From the NCBI GenBank assembly GCA_013396655.1, contig WBMV01002770.1, positions 976,103 to 1,040,102 on the forward strand: a stretch of 64,000 nucleotides of DNA. Direction: 5' to 3'. Numbering within the stretch: position 1 is the stretch's first letter; each line of letters opens with the position of its first letter. A program made the translations under genes and the position numbers. Positions 13,780 to 25,617 of this stretch are shown here, piece after piece. Below the pieces are notes generated by a model. That model was not told where the DNA came from, searched no databases, and worked only from the letters and a program-made list of their open reading frames with translations. The stretch comes from Campylorhamphus procurvoides (lineage: Eukaryota; Chordata; Aves; Passeriformes; Dendrocolaptidae).

Positions 13780-14200
13780 TCACGGCTCGATGCCCACCAC
13801 CAGTTCTGCACACCCTCAAATCCACCTTTCCTCCCTCGTTAGCAGCACCCCTCTTGCACACAGGCGGTTCTCCCAGGCGGGGAAGGGAAAACGAGCTAAT
13901 ACAGCTTGTGGATTTAAGGCAGCAAATGACTAGGGCACTGTGAACTGCTCAGCAATCTCTTCTGCCGGCTGTGCCTGCAGCTCCGCTCGTTGCCTCCAGT
14001 GATCCTCCCTGAGCCAGCCCTTTATTTCGGCACATTCCCCTTGTCGAGGCGTGACCCAGCAGCTCATCAGGCTGGAACGCAAAGCCTCAGCTTTGCTTCT
14101 ATTCACCAGGGGCTGGGCGAGAAACGCTTCCCGAGCTCAGCCCCTGCAGCAAAAAAAGGGATGTCTTATGTGGCTCCTAATGATTCCTCCGGTTAATTCA
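13780..14200. promoter_or_regulatory. Orphan CpG-rich block in intron 2
   Basis: CpGs occur repeatedly here (CACGGCTCGATG, CAGGCGGTTC, CTCCGCTCGTTGCC, TTGTCGAGGCGTGACC, GGGCGAGAAACGCTTCCCGAGC) while the surrounding kilobases have almost none. It is not a CR1. No exon with convincing splice sites was found, so an enhancer-type CpG island or an alternative promoter are the candidates. Confidence 0.5.
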
Positions 14201-17200
14201 GGAATGGCATTGAGAGTCTCCAGGGAGAGCTGCACTTGCTTTTTCTTAGCTGCTGGCATGACTGCTGTAAAATAAAGGCTTTGAAAGAAATGGTTGAAGG
14301 GGAATTTTTCCACTAGGAGGGAGTCCTGAGGAAAAAGGAAAGTTGTAAATGACTCTGTAGCACTACAGGTGTTCCTCGGGGATCACCAAGAGGCTATTCA
14401 AATACATTAATATTTGCCTAAATATCTTTAGGAAAATTATCTGCGTTTATTTTCAATTACACATGCCTCACATGCCGTTTTCAAATAACAGTTACCTTTA
14501 AACGCTGCCTAAAAAATTCATTGCAGCAAATTATTTCTATGCTGAAACTGACTCCTTCAATCGCACAGCGTTGACATCCCTGGCTTTGCCAAATAACCCA
14601 AAAAACCCCCAAACAACCCCAAAACCAAACCAAAAGATCCTCAGCTGTGAACTCCTTGCTCTGTTGCACCACACATATTGTGCCTTTCTTTTTCTTTGAC
14701 TTTAATAGGAAGAAAACTTTTAAAAGGGAAGTTTTGCGAGACAATTTTTGCAAACTCCTTCCCATTATTTTCCCGTGCAAACCCATTTTTCTCGTGATTG
14801 CTGTGAATGTGTGTTTATTACGTCCCAAACATAGAGCGCTGCCCACCAGGCAAAGAAACCAGCCTAGCTCAGGTGTGACTCACGAGAGAGCTCTCCCTGG
14901 AAGCCTCCAAGACACCAAAGGAATTATTCCCAAAGCATTTCCTCATTTTAATGCAAGATGAAGGGATTTCTTACATGAATCGCTAGGAAATTAAGGAACA
15001 TCCTCTATCAGGACCTGAGAACACTAAATGGACCCTTTTACTTTAATGCCTGAAAGACAACACACTGGCAATTTTGGGGAAGTCACAACTGCCTAAAAGC
15101 TCATCTGCAGATGGGAAATACGTTTGTCAGTTCAGCAAGGACAAAGTTTTCGCAAAAAAACTCCCATCACAATTGGCACTAATTGGTAGTTAAATTGACA
15201 AGTGGAACTGAAGCATCCTGACAGCACCAGGGGTGGGCCCTACAGGTAGAAATTGAAACCCATTTAGTGGAGCAATGTTGGAAAGACTAAACGATCATCA
15301 GGCATCTGCACAACATCATGTGGAAGGCTCCGCTTAATTCTTCATACTGTCACTTCAGCATTCTGCATGCACCCTTGGACAACATTTCAATTCACCGTGA
15401 GAAAGATAAAGTGTTCAGATCAATATATTGAAAAGTGCACAAGCTTCTAACTCTTTGCAAACAAACAAAATGCTCAATGTTAGCTCTTTTTTTCTTCAGG
15501 AGATTAGAAATCTTTGTGGCTTTAGAAAAACACGTAAAAGAAACTTAAGTGAATAATATTAAGGCAATACATACCATTCCTTTTTTCCACAAAAAAAAAA
15601 TAAATCACAAACCCCAAACAAACAATTAACAACAACAAAAAAATCCAAACAAACTCCCTACCCAACTTCTAAGTTATTTTTCACGTCACAGATGTTTTCC
15701 CACTTCATTAAAGAAAATCCAGATGGTTATGAAGGTGCCTGGTGTTTTGCAGGTTGACCCTTCAGGATGCTGCATTCACAAGGAACTGATGAAATACTCT
15801 TTGAAATTACAGCCTGGCCAGTTGCGTGGCTGATGTAAAAGTGGCTTAAGTTGCGTCTCTGCTTAACTTGAGGTTATATCGTGTCCCCAGGCTGGAGATG
15901 TGGCACCAGGAAAGTGTTCAGCCTTACTCAGTGATGCTCCCAGAAATGAGATTTTCAGTGTCTGAAGATAAGTCTTGTTTGTTCACTCTGAGAGAAATAT
16001 TTTTACACTGTATTTGCAAAAGCAGACACTGTCGGCTCAGTCAAACTGTCCTGGCTTACATTTTTACTTTAAATTAAAAATTCTTCGTGGAATTTGTACT
16101 CAGTTAAAAGGAAACAAATGAAATTTGTGCAGGCTCAGGAATATTTGGCAAAACCCCACTACTTTTATCAGACTTCTATTAAATGTTGTATACTACATCT
16201 ATTGTCTTTGCAGCAACATTTAATTAGGACGAGTTTTTCTTAGAGCTAGCTATACTCCTGCTTCCCGAGCTGATTTAGATATGTAAAGTGGAGCATTTTG
16301 TGCAGTACATACACAGTCCTCTCCTCCCCTTCAGAAGCACACAAAAGGCAGGGGGATTAGAGCTTGACATAAAGAACACAGTAGCAAAATAATTGATACA
16401 TTTCAGCTTCTGGGAGTTTATTAAACATAAGTAGGAAAATTAGTGTATAATTATGGTTGCAAAACAACAACAAAAATCGAGGGCTCCGAAGGCAGTGTTG
16501 ACTTTGCAACATTTCAGATGCTGAATATTTTATGGCATGCATTTAAATCATAGATAACAAAACATACAAGTGTGTATTAGAAGGAGAAGAGGAGAATCTG
16601 CCTAATGTGGGGTCCTGATTTATGGCATTGTGTGAAAAGTTGAACAAAGGATTGATGCAGAACTGTGTTACATCCTCTGAAACCTATGCTGGGGCTCTGC
16701 TACACCTGCATTTCCCAAGGCTTTTTCCACTCAGGGAAACAGCACTTAATTCATCCTCTAAAATAATGACAGCCTTAGTTACATACATTTCTGGTTCCAT
16801 CACCTGGGTACACCAGCTTTGCCAGGCAGCCACCATAATCACAAGCTCAGCACAGGAATGGAAAGGAAAACGTACTGAAGGAACTTGTTTAATTACAGCC
16901 TTGTTTACTTTGCCTGCATGTATCACTTGTACTTCAATAGAACTAGTCATGAGTTTAAACAAGTCACATTTTACCATTTCCTCGTTATGAGAAAAAATGT
17001 GTGTTGGTGAAGAAACCAGAGACTGCACAAAGCATGGGGAATGTAGAACATACAGCTCCAAGCTATTTATAAGTGCTCTCTGCATTTCCAGGTTTGGTTT
17101 TTACAGTGACACAGCCTCGAGCACTTGACTGTAAAAACATGATGCCTCTCCACTGCTCCTCCTACAGGAAAACGATTTCTTCTCCAAAGGCCTAACCCAA

Positions 17201-17828
17201 GCCCCACACATCATGGGCAAAATCCTTGCTGCCCTACACAGCAAAAGTTACCCAACTCCCTCATCCCACAAACCATACCAAAAAAAATCTGCATTTAACA
17301 GAGTGAAAAGACACAAACCATGTAAAGCAGAAGGCAGAAAAGCACCACATGACACATAAAACGCCTACCTGAGCTCACCACGTAAGGACCTGACCTGGCC
17401 ATACTCTTTCTGAGTCCCAGTAATGAAGCCTTACTGGTTTCCTCCCACCAGTTCTCACCTTCCCCAGGGCTCTCAGGGCTCTGGGACCCACAGGTGTGTC
17501 ACAGCAGCTGTGCCTGACACAGGGGCTGGTCTTCTCTGCCCTGCCCATTTCCCAAATCTCTCATCACAGCCACAAAGTAGGCAATATGTTATTTTGGGAC
17601 CAGAAACAGGGAAATTCAAAGAAGTCCTGAGAAGGCTCTGGGAGAACCTGGGGAGTCTTGCCAGTGGAGTGGACTCAGAGACAGAGCTGGCCTGGCTGAG
17701 CAATAATGGCTCTCTGTGTCTGGACTGAACTGCTGATTCATTTATTGGTAAGTCAGATAGGATTAAAAAAAAAAAAAACAAACAGTTTTGGTTGCCTTCA
17801 TTCCCTTTTTTTTCTCTCCGTGCTTTAT

Positions 17829-18527
17829 GTTCAACAAGGGGAATTGCTGGATTCTTACCCTGAGATGGGGAACCGTGGATGGATGGACAGACTGGGAATG
17901 AGAGGCTGGAAAGCAGTGCCAGGAAAGGGCCCTGGGGGTCCTGGTCAGTGGCCAGTTGGCCACGAGTCAGCAGTGCCTGGAGCCAGGAGGGACATCCCTG
18001 TCCTGGGGGGCATCAGGGCAGGGAGGGGATTGTCCTGCTCTGCTCTTCACTGGGGCAGCCTCACCTGCAATAGTGGGGCAGGCTGGGGGGACACAATGTC
18101 AGAAAGATCTAAAGCTGTTTGAGTGTCCAGAGGAGGGACATGAAGATGCTGAAGGACCTGGAGGGGTCATAGGAGGAGGGGCTGAGGGCACTTGGCTTGT
18201 TCAGCTGGAGAAGAGGGGTCTGAGGGCAGAGCTCATCGGGGTCTGCAGCTCCATCTCTGCTCTGTGTGACAGGGACAGCACCCAGGGAAGGGCTGGAGAT
18301 GTGTCAGGGCAGGGTTGGGTTGGATCTCAGCAAAAGGTTAGGGGTGCCAGAGGGTGTTGGGCACTGACCAGGCTCCCCAGGGCAGTGGGCACAGCCCCAA
18401 GGCTGCCAGAGCTCCAGGAGGGCTTGGACAATGTTCTCAGGGACAGAAGGGATTGTTGGGGTGTCCTGGACTCTGGTGATCCTTGTGGGTACCTTTCAGC
18501 TCAGGATATTCTATGATTCTGTGATTC
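17829..18527 (+). mobile_element. CR1 LINE, 3' end with RT C-terminal remnant
   Basis: About 700 bp of CR1 run from a decayed C-terminal reverse-transcriptase segment (GTTCAACAAGG..., AGTCAGCAGTGCCTGGAGCC, CCTGTCCTGGGGGGCATCAG) through the 3' UTR (CCAGAGGAGGGACATGAAGA, CAGCTGGAGAAGAGGGG) to GATATTCTATGATTCTGTGATTC, the CR1 3' octamer repeat. It belongs to a different subfamily from the copies at 26.8, 29.5 and 53.4 kb. All frames are broken. Confidence 0.92.
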
Positions 18528-19206
18528 TCCCTACAGACAACAAGAGCTGCTCCATTAACTATCCCAGATTTTTGCTTAAAAACTGTTATTAAACTGGATC
18601 CTAACCCATTTAAAACACCACAAATAACACATGTTCCATAAACCAGGAGCTGCAATACCCCAAATGTGATTTCCTAATGCTTTTTCACTTTATTATCTTT
18701 GTCATTGTGCATTCAGAGACTGTCTCCTGCGAAAGAACAGTGGCATTTGCTACGGCACAGATTTCACAGCACATCTGCTGTGGTGCTGTAAGTGCATGCA
18801 GAGGAGCCTGAGAAAATGCAGCAGTGGAGAGCAAGTAAAAGTTCTGTCTAACTAATCAAGTCCACAGGGACAGCATGCAGTGTCACAAGACATATCACTC
18901 TACACTTGAATGAGGTTGTCAGCTATGGGGAGGCTGCAAACTGCTGACAGCAATGGGCAGGATGTGGAGTCTTCTAAAGGAGACACAGTAGCTTTGTAAA
19001 GTACCTGTGGGTGAATTAAAAAAAAATAAAAGAAAAAAGAAAGAAATCAAGTACAGAAATGTATTTGCCCATCTAGCTTCCTCTGTTGCTGTGGATAAAA
19101 CCAAACCCATTTAAAGGGTGTTGCACAACCATGAAAAAGGTTACTTTGCAGGTTTCTCAAAATGTGTATATACATTTCTACATGTACAGATCAAAACAAT
19201 GAGGAA

Positions 19207-19500
19207 CATAATATAATAAGAAAGATACGAAGCTATTAGAGAGCATCCAAAGGAGGGACATGAAGATGGTGAAGGATGAAGCTGTGTCAGGGGAGGGATA
19301 GGCTGGAATTCAGAAAAAGGTCCTTCCCCCAGAGGGTGGTGGGCACAGCCCCAAGGCTGCCAGAGCTCCAGGAGGGTTTGGATGGTCCTCTCAGGGACAG
19401 GGGGGGATTGTTGGGGTGTCTGTGCAGGGCCAGGGGTTGGACTGGGTGGTCCTTGTGTGTCCATTCCCACTCAGGATATTCTATTCTATGATTCTATGAA
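19207..19500 (+). mobile_element. CR1 LINE 3' fragment with internal deletion
   Basis: It starts near AGCTATTAGAGAGCATCCAA, is of the same subfamily as the 17.8-kb copy and ends in ATATTCTATTCTATGATTCTATGA. About 140 bp present in that copy are missing after GAAGATGGTGAAGG. The tail is well preserved. Confidence 0.93.
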
Positions 19501-20553
19501 AATACCGTGTGTCAAAATATATGAGATATGAACACAGACAGAAAAATAAAAAAACAAACCACCCCTGGAACGTTCATGGCATTTTATAGAGAACCCTCAT
19601 ACATTCAGAAATCACCCTAAGAGATAAGTGTTCATACACTTCTTTACAGATGCATGAACTCAAGTAGAGCTGCTTATTTTGAGCTTGATCCTACTGAGTA
19701 TAATGGCTAAAATTGACATTAGAAGTCCATATAGCTCAAACTCATTCTAAGAAGTTCAAGAATGAAAGCAAAACACTGGCTCCAGTCCTTTACTCAAGTC
19801 ACTGAAGAAAAATAGCTCCCTCTAAAAAAGTGGCCCCTTTAATTCCCCCATTAGTCTCCCAGACTATTTTATTTATTAGAACAAATAAACTGGGAGTGCA
19901 TTTATCACTGTATGTCCATGCAGAAGAGCAATGAATAAGCATCTTTGAAAGGTGTGCAGTTACATTGCAACACTTGAAACTCTGTGGGTCTTTATGCCCA
20001 GAAGCTGTTTCTCCTTTAAAAAATGGGCAGCTTAATAAGAGATACCGCACACCTCTATAAATCCTCTTTTGAGAAACTCTCTGCACTTCAGAAACTCTGG
20101 TAAAGATCTTTTTTAACTAACAGAAGGAACACATGGACTCTGCATTCAGGCTTTTATTTGCAAAGAGATTTGTGTTCTGCCTGTATTCTTTATAATTCAT
20201 CTCAATTTTCAGTTTTATTTTGCTGACATATTCCATTCAATTCCGTGAGAACCAAATTATTCTACTCAGTGCCTTTCCACCCACCAACATGAAAACCATT
20301 ATTTAAGTATCCATTTTGTTCTGAGCAGTTCTCAGATGAATTTGCAGTGGGTTTTAAAGGTACATTTGAGAACATACAACAAATTCTGCTTCTGTGTGTG
20401 TATTATTTCTGTTTGTGCAAAACTTACTTTTTGTATTTAGTCTCTAAAACACCAAATTATGTGTTTGTATTAACCATACATAACTCTGAAAAGTACCAGC
20501 TATGCTCCACCACAGTGTAGGGACAAAAAGTGCAACCAAAATCTACATAATTA

Positions 20554-20586
20554 AATTGCTTCAAGGATGTTTCCTTTGAAGCAATT
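20554..20586. repeat. Short inverted repeat
   Basis: AATTGCTTCAAGGA (20554-20567) pairs with TCCTTTGAAGCAATT (20572-20586) over 14 bp with one bulged T and a 4-nt loop. It is in intron 2 and resembles no family I know. Confidence 0.8.
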
Positions 20587-22936
20587 AGCTGTCAATTAAA
20601 CAATTGGTTTGGAGATTATACCAGAACTTTCAACATGGGAAAAGCACATGCAAGCAAGTCTGCAACAAACAGGTTGCAGAGGTTTGAGATCATTCTCTTT
20701 ACACTATTTCACTATATCATATTTTACTGAGTGTCCTTCATTCAAAGTCTGCCAAAGAAAAACCAAAATTAAAAAAAAAAAAATCAAGGTAAGTCAGAGA
20801 GCAGAAAAAATAGTCGATAAAGAAAGTCACACAACAAAGGAAACACCCCAGGTTTGCAAATCCTGGGCCAGGGGGCCAAAGTGAAAGGCTGGAGGAAGAG
20901 CAGAAGCAGAAAAGTGATGAAGAGGAACCAGGAAAGTGCAAATCTGCTGTGAGTCCTGAAATCAGGTTATTTTCCTATTGCCATGGATAACAACCCAGTG
21001 AGGCTGACAGAGCACAAACCACAGCCCAAGTTCCTGGGGAAGGAAAGCATTTTGGTGGTGACATTCTGTTCTCCTCCAAGTTTTGGGAAGAAGGAGTGCC
21101 GAGAACTGTAACTGGGGGTGTTGCTGCTTTACAGGGAGGGAGGATTGGGAGCACCTCTGCTCCCACCAACACACTCACTCACTGCACTTCTCAGTCTCAG
21201 GAAACAAAAAATAAGGCAGAAATATAGATGATTTTTTCTGGAGAGCGAGGAAAAAATACAGAGAAGAAGTGCCAGAATATTTTAAGTCATTTTAATGAAT
21301 AAATCTAGGATTTCTCCCTATGGGAACCAGCTTCACTTTTTGTTAGTTTCCCTCTATACCGTGCAGGGTTTTAATTATGCAGCAGCCTCAACAAATAGAT
21401 TGTCACAGCATTTTAGAGTAGCTCATTCTATTCAAAATGCCAGCAGAAGATGGGATAATGTCTTTACTGGTTTGGCTTAGTTTAACCTACCCAATTCTAT
21501 TCACTAAATGACTCAAACAATTTAGGATATTATAGCCACCAAAACCCTAATATGGTAAAAATATTGAGACCTGGATATGCCCTGAAAATCAAAGGACTAC
21601 AGAGTACAAACTCAGGATCCTCCTCAGCTACTTAAAATCATTCTAAAAGCTCAACTAAAACATTCCAGAAAGAATGGGCTGAGTAAAACATTTTAAGATC
21701 TGAAGCAAGCACATTGCTGTCTCTCTGCCATTGAGCCATGTTACTGAGCACAGAGAAATAAATATATTTAGAGAACAGATATATAACACCTGAGATAAAT
21801 GCAAATTGACACAGCACCAAAGATCACTGGATACAAAGCTCATCACACCTTCTGACCCGAAGTTTTGATTAGAAAGTGGTTACAGTGGGGAAAATTTGGG
21901 ATGCACTTGATCTGTGTTCTCTTCAATAACAGGTATGGGTATTGGCAGTCCCTATATTATAATATATGCTATTCATTTATCCATAGAATTTCCAAAATTA
22001 TCAGGAAATTAACTGCTATCCATAATTTTGGTTGTCTTGATTTTTGTACTTCATTTCAGGAGCCAGCTAATATGACAAGAACATACCTGGTTATTCAAAG
22101 GCAACTGAACTTCAGTGATAAACAATTGAGGTATTTATACCTGCTCTCTGCCAAATAGGCATTTATGAACAGATCATTCTTCTCTAAGAATAATTCTAAG
22201 GATAATTCATCCCTGATGGATACAGATGGCTCAGAAGCTCTTGGAAGTGCAAGGCTGATTCACTCACTGGAGGTAACACACTGAGCTGCAGAATAAACTA
22301 ATGCATGGCAACAAGCAAAGGTTTAAAGCAACAGGCAAGCCAGGACACAGAGAAAAACACCGTCATTCTCCATGTGTTATCTTCCTAACTTTGAAAGTAA
22401 ATTACAGGATCCATGGCTATAATACTATTTCATCTGTCTGCATACCAGGGCCTTCTTATAAAGCAGAAGCTTGTAATTTGCTGTAAATCCCACGTTTCCC
22501 TTTTTGTTTTTTGTTTTTAAAAATCCTCAGAGCAAAAATAACTTGTTTCTTCAGAGTAGAGAGAAAAAATGACCTATAGGTGTAACAACCCTTTGGAATG
22601 CATAGGAACATATTGCAAAAGGCTGCTTTGCTAAGAATCTGCAGCTGACAGAGGTGAGGAGTGGTGAGTAATGATATAAAAGAAGGGATCTGTACGTGCT
22701 TGTGGGTTTTTTTGACAACTGGAATATGCATAATTTTTCTGAAAATAGCAGGTTAGCTAACTGGGAAACCATGTCCTCAAAATGAGGGATATTCAAAGCA
22801 TATGGGTATTAGGGACGAATTTTGGAATCACAAAGCACCTCAGATTTGGATTCCTCAGCAGAGCCCAAGTGGCTGCAGACCTTCTCACGCCATACATTTC
22901 TATGCTCAGAGAAACAAAAACCAAATCGTGCCTTAC

Positions 22937-23188
22937 CCGGCCAACCAGGATTGGTTCAGGTCCAGAAAATTCTTCCAGTACAAACATTTGATTCCAAACC
23001 CAGCCTCTCTTGGAACGGTTCAAAACTCTTTGTTCTTCATTTAGCCTTTTTAGTCCTGTACTGGATCCACTTGGTAGCACTTGAGATTGATTCATTGGAG
23101 CCATATAAATGGAAGGAAGGACAGTAATCCATAATATTATTAATGGAGTCCATGTATCCATAAGCATTTCCGTTAGTCTTTCTGGCAT
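22937..23188 (-). CDS. CDH8: Cadherin-8, first coding exon (partial gene)
   Basis: This exon encodes the first 84 residues of cadherin-8, a type II classical cadherin that mediates calcium-dependent neuronal cell adhesion at the plasma membrane. The start is the ATG at 23188; an in-frame stop lies upstream at 23266-23264 and no other in-frame ATG lies between. Residues 1 to about 29 form a hydrophobic signal peptide (core TPLIILWITVL). Residues 30-61 are the propeptide, with sequons at N33 and N57, ending in a furin-type R-S-K-R at 58-61. The mature chain begins G62-W63-V64-W65, carrying the two tryptophans (Trp2 and Trp4) that type II cadherins swap between partners, followed by NQMFVLEEFSGPEPILVGR, which I recognise as cadherin-8. 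The exon ends in phase 0 after CGG, followed by the donor GTAAGG at 22936. The 84-codon length agrees with my memory of the mammalian exon. The rest of EC1 and later domains are not in the window. Confidence 0.97.
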
Positions 23189-23383
23189 TGTACCACGAGC
23201 TACGCAAATCACCACAGAAATGAAATTATTATTTTGCTTTCCTCCAGACTGTAGCAATCCAATTCATCATGCAGTACAGAACACTTACTTACAGCTCCTC
23301 CATGTGTTTACAGCACAGTCAATGTAAAAATAGCTTCGATGATAAAAACATGATCCATTGGGTTTTCCAGTCATTAAAGATTC
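23189..23383 (-). other. CDH8: CDH8 exon 2, 5' UTR part, with splice acceptor
   Basis: On the minus strand a pyrimidine-rich tract (TTTTTTCTTTCCCTCACCAG) ends in an AG at 23385-23384, so the exon probably starts at 23383 and carries 195 nt of 5' UTR before the ATG. The complete exon would be 447 nt. The leader is not short or clean: it contains several upstream ATGs, one opening a 29-codon uORF, and a consensus-like GTAAGT at 23292-23287. The sequence around the main ATG (TAC ATG C) lacks a purine at -3, so the start context is weak. The acceptor position is inferred from sequence alone. Confidence 0.75.
23285..23374 (-). promoter_or_regulatory. Upstream ORF in CDH8 exon 2 leader (29 codons)
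   Basis: An ATG nine nucleotides inside the predicted exon opens a 29-codon frame that stops with TAA at 23287-23285, 96 nt before the cadherin start. It is complete within the leader and does not overlap the main frame. Such uORFs usually reduce initiation at the next start; whether the peptide itself matters cannot be told here. Confidence 0.5.
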
Positions 23384-23635
23384 CTGGTGAGGGAAAGAAA
23401 AAATGGTCAAATCAGTGACTAAAAAGCTGAGGAAAGCATTCTGAGGCAGCTTATTTACTTTTACATCATAAGCAAGACATGTTAGGTTTCAAATTTGTAG
23501 TTCCTAATATTATTGCTTATTAAATGGGCTAAAAATGAATTAGGTGATTCTGTGAATTCTCTCATTGCCTGAAATAGCAAGAGAAGAGCCAGATTAATGA
23601 TTATACCTAATAAAACATTTAGGCCTGAGAACTGG

Positions 23636-23760
23636 AAGTGTCCAAGGCCAAGTTGGACAGGGCTTGGAGTAACCTGGGCTAGTGGAAGGTGTCCCTGCCC
23701 ATGGCAGGGGGCGGAATGAGATGATCTTTGAGGTCCTTTCCAACCCCAGCCATTCTGGGA
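23636..23760 (+). mobile_element. CR1 LINE 3' end, short
   Basis: The sequence GGAAGTGTCCAAGGCCAAGT through CCCATGGCAGGGGG and GGTCCTTTCCAACCCCAG to CATTCTGGGATTT is the last 125 bp of a CR1. It lies about 250 bp upstream of CDH8 exon 2 and is antisense to the gene. Confidence 0.92.
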
Positions 23761-25590
23761 TTTGACTTGCAGTCTGTCTTAGGGTCTGAAGAAGCTCCCA
23801 GCCATCCTGCTAGCTTGCAATTTAATCTGGTCATATACACGTTGTATGTCAAATAAACAAAATAAAGTTCTTGCATTCTTATTCTCCTTTCCTCCACAAG
23901 AAAAAACACCAAACACCAACTTCTCCTAGGTGCACAAAGCTCCAGCAATCCACTGCCAATTTAGTCAGCACATTGCCCAGCAAAACCTGCACAGTCCAGG
24001 GGAGGAAGAGCATGGGAAACACTCTGGGAAATCCTTACCCCCAACCAGAGCACCACCAGACCCCAAGGAAGCTCATTTATGCACATCTGCACACAGCTCT
24101 CATGGTCTCTCCTTCAGAGAAAACACACAGTCATGTTTGATTTCAAAGACATTTTCCTTGACAGACATTTGGGAGCATTTTGTCTTTCTTTCCCTGCCCA
24201 CTGTATCATGTATCAGAAGGTCACATCAGGTTTCATCTCCGTGTAAATATTTCTGAAATCCAAGTTAACATAGCAGGGCCTTGCCACAGTGATGGGCAAA
24301 AGCTGAAATGCAGCCCTGGATCCCCTGGCAAGCTGGATGGGACGTGGCTCAGGGAGAAGGGTTGCATTACAGCTGCTTGAAGAGTCTGGAATTATGTCAG
24401 AAGATTCCTGATATATTTTCTTTGACTGATTCAAACCACCTCTCACTATACATAAGAGAGGCAGAGATGTCTATTCTTAAGCTTACACTGTGTCTTAGGC
24501 TGGGGTTTTTTCCAGTTAAAATTAGTTCTTACCCTTGCACGTCTATGAAAATCCTGAGGGGTTTTCTCTCTGATAGTGGGGGTTTGTTGTTCTTTCTTTA
24601 GGTTCATACACACTCATGGCAGAAAATATCTGTAACCATGTAGAGCACCAGTAAAACCCAGCTGTGATTTTAAAAGCAAACAATGTAAAAAGGATTTTAT
24701 GTTTTATAATTCAGCAATTGCCAAAGCAGCTGTGAAATCTGGTGCACGAAAACCTGAGAGTGTGAGAAACTTGTCTTGTTAAAAGGGGAGAAGAGCTGCT
24801 ACCCAAGTAAAGCTCAATGTGTCAGGCAGCACGGCAGAGTGGGGAGCTAATAGTGCAGTGCCTGGCCAATGCATCCAGGATGGGGGGAATATCCATTACA
24901 CACAGAGCCACGAGCCTTCCAGGCCTCATTGCCAGCTGAGCTGGAAATAAAGAAATCAGGGAGTACAGCAAGCTCTTGGAAGGAAATCTGGGGGAAAATG
25001 TGAGGGAAGCAAGAGAGGCCTTTGATCTCTCATCATTCTCTCCATCCCAGCAAAGGATGAGCAACAAACAATCTCATGCCTTGATGGGAAGGGCCAGTCA
25101 ATTCACCCTCTTTAGTCAAGGGAATTAAATGGAGTTCCCTGCTTTCTGGAACATGTTAAAAAGAGATTTCCTAGGGCACGTTTGGTGGGAGAAAGTATCA
25201 AAAGAGAGGAAAAGCCAAACTTTCAGTGAAAGTGGTTCAGTTTGCTCATATGGGATCCGTGGTCATACCTGACTGGACGTGTTGGGGGGTGTGCCAGCCA
25301 GGGGAGCAAAACTCAAAATACAAGAGAAATAGAACTACTTTAAAACAAAGTACGAGTCATCATCGTCAAACAATGTCCAGGATGAAATTCAAAACTGAAA
25401 ACCCAACTGAAGAGTCCTTTTCTGGAGCTGAGTTCTCAGGTTGTATATACAAAGTGATTTTTGACCCAGAATTAGAGTCACCCCAGAAGGAGAATAGCAT
25501 GTTACACCTCACTCTGCCCAAACCTTAAAAAGAGCCAAAGTGGGCCATGACTGACTTTCTTACTCTCCCAGTACAACTTGGTATATTTCT

Positions 25591-25617
25591 ATTATTATTA
25601 TTATTATTGTTATTATT
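25591..25617. repeat. (ATT)n microsatellite
   Basis: About nine ATT units with one G interruption. Confidence 0.9.

Larger units (their letters stand above)
1..22936 (-). other. CDH8 intron 2, 5' part (inferred)
   Basis: The donor at 22936 opens an intron that continues past the left edge, because no frame encoding the rest of EC1 (which should follow directly after residue 84) is present on the minus strand. The interval holds CR1 copies at 1551-1752, 10691-10984, 10990-11256, 17829-18527 and 19207-19500, a possible older LINE remnant at 1765-1850, a CpG-rich block at 13.78-14.2 kb and small inverted repeats at 5178, 13098 and 20554. The stretches 1-1.5, 2.3-10.6, 11.3-13.7, 14.3-17.8 and 19.5-22.9 kb otherwise show no gene that I can support. 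Confidence 0.7.

Noticed and set aside
17706..18516. Plus-strand open frames near 17.7-18.5 kb
   Set aside because: They are translations of a decayed CR1 fragment and its flank, not of a functional frame.
1..22936. Next CDH8 exon (rest of EC1)
   Set aside because: No minus-strand frame resembles the expected EC1 continuation, so the exon must lie beyond the left edge.
23189..23257. N-terminal extension of the cadherin-8 frame upstream of the ATG
   Set aside because: The frame stays open only back to a stop at 23266-23264 and contains no ATG, only a TTG at 23257. The ATG at 23188 gives the expected 84-residue exon.
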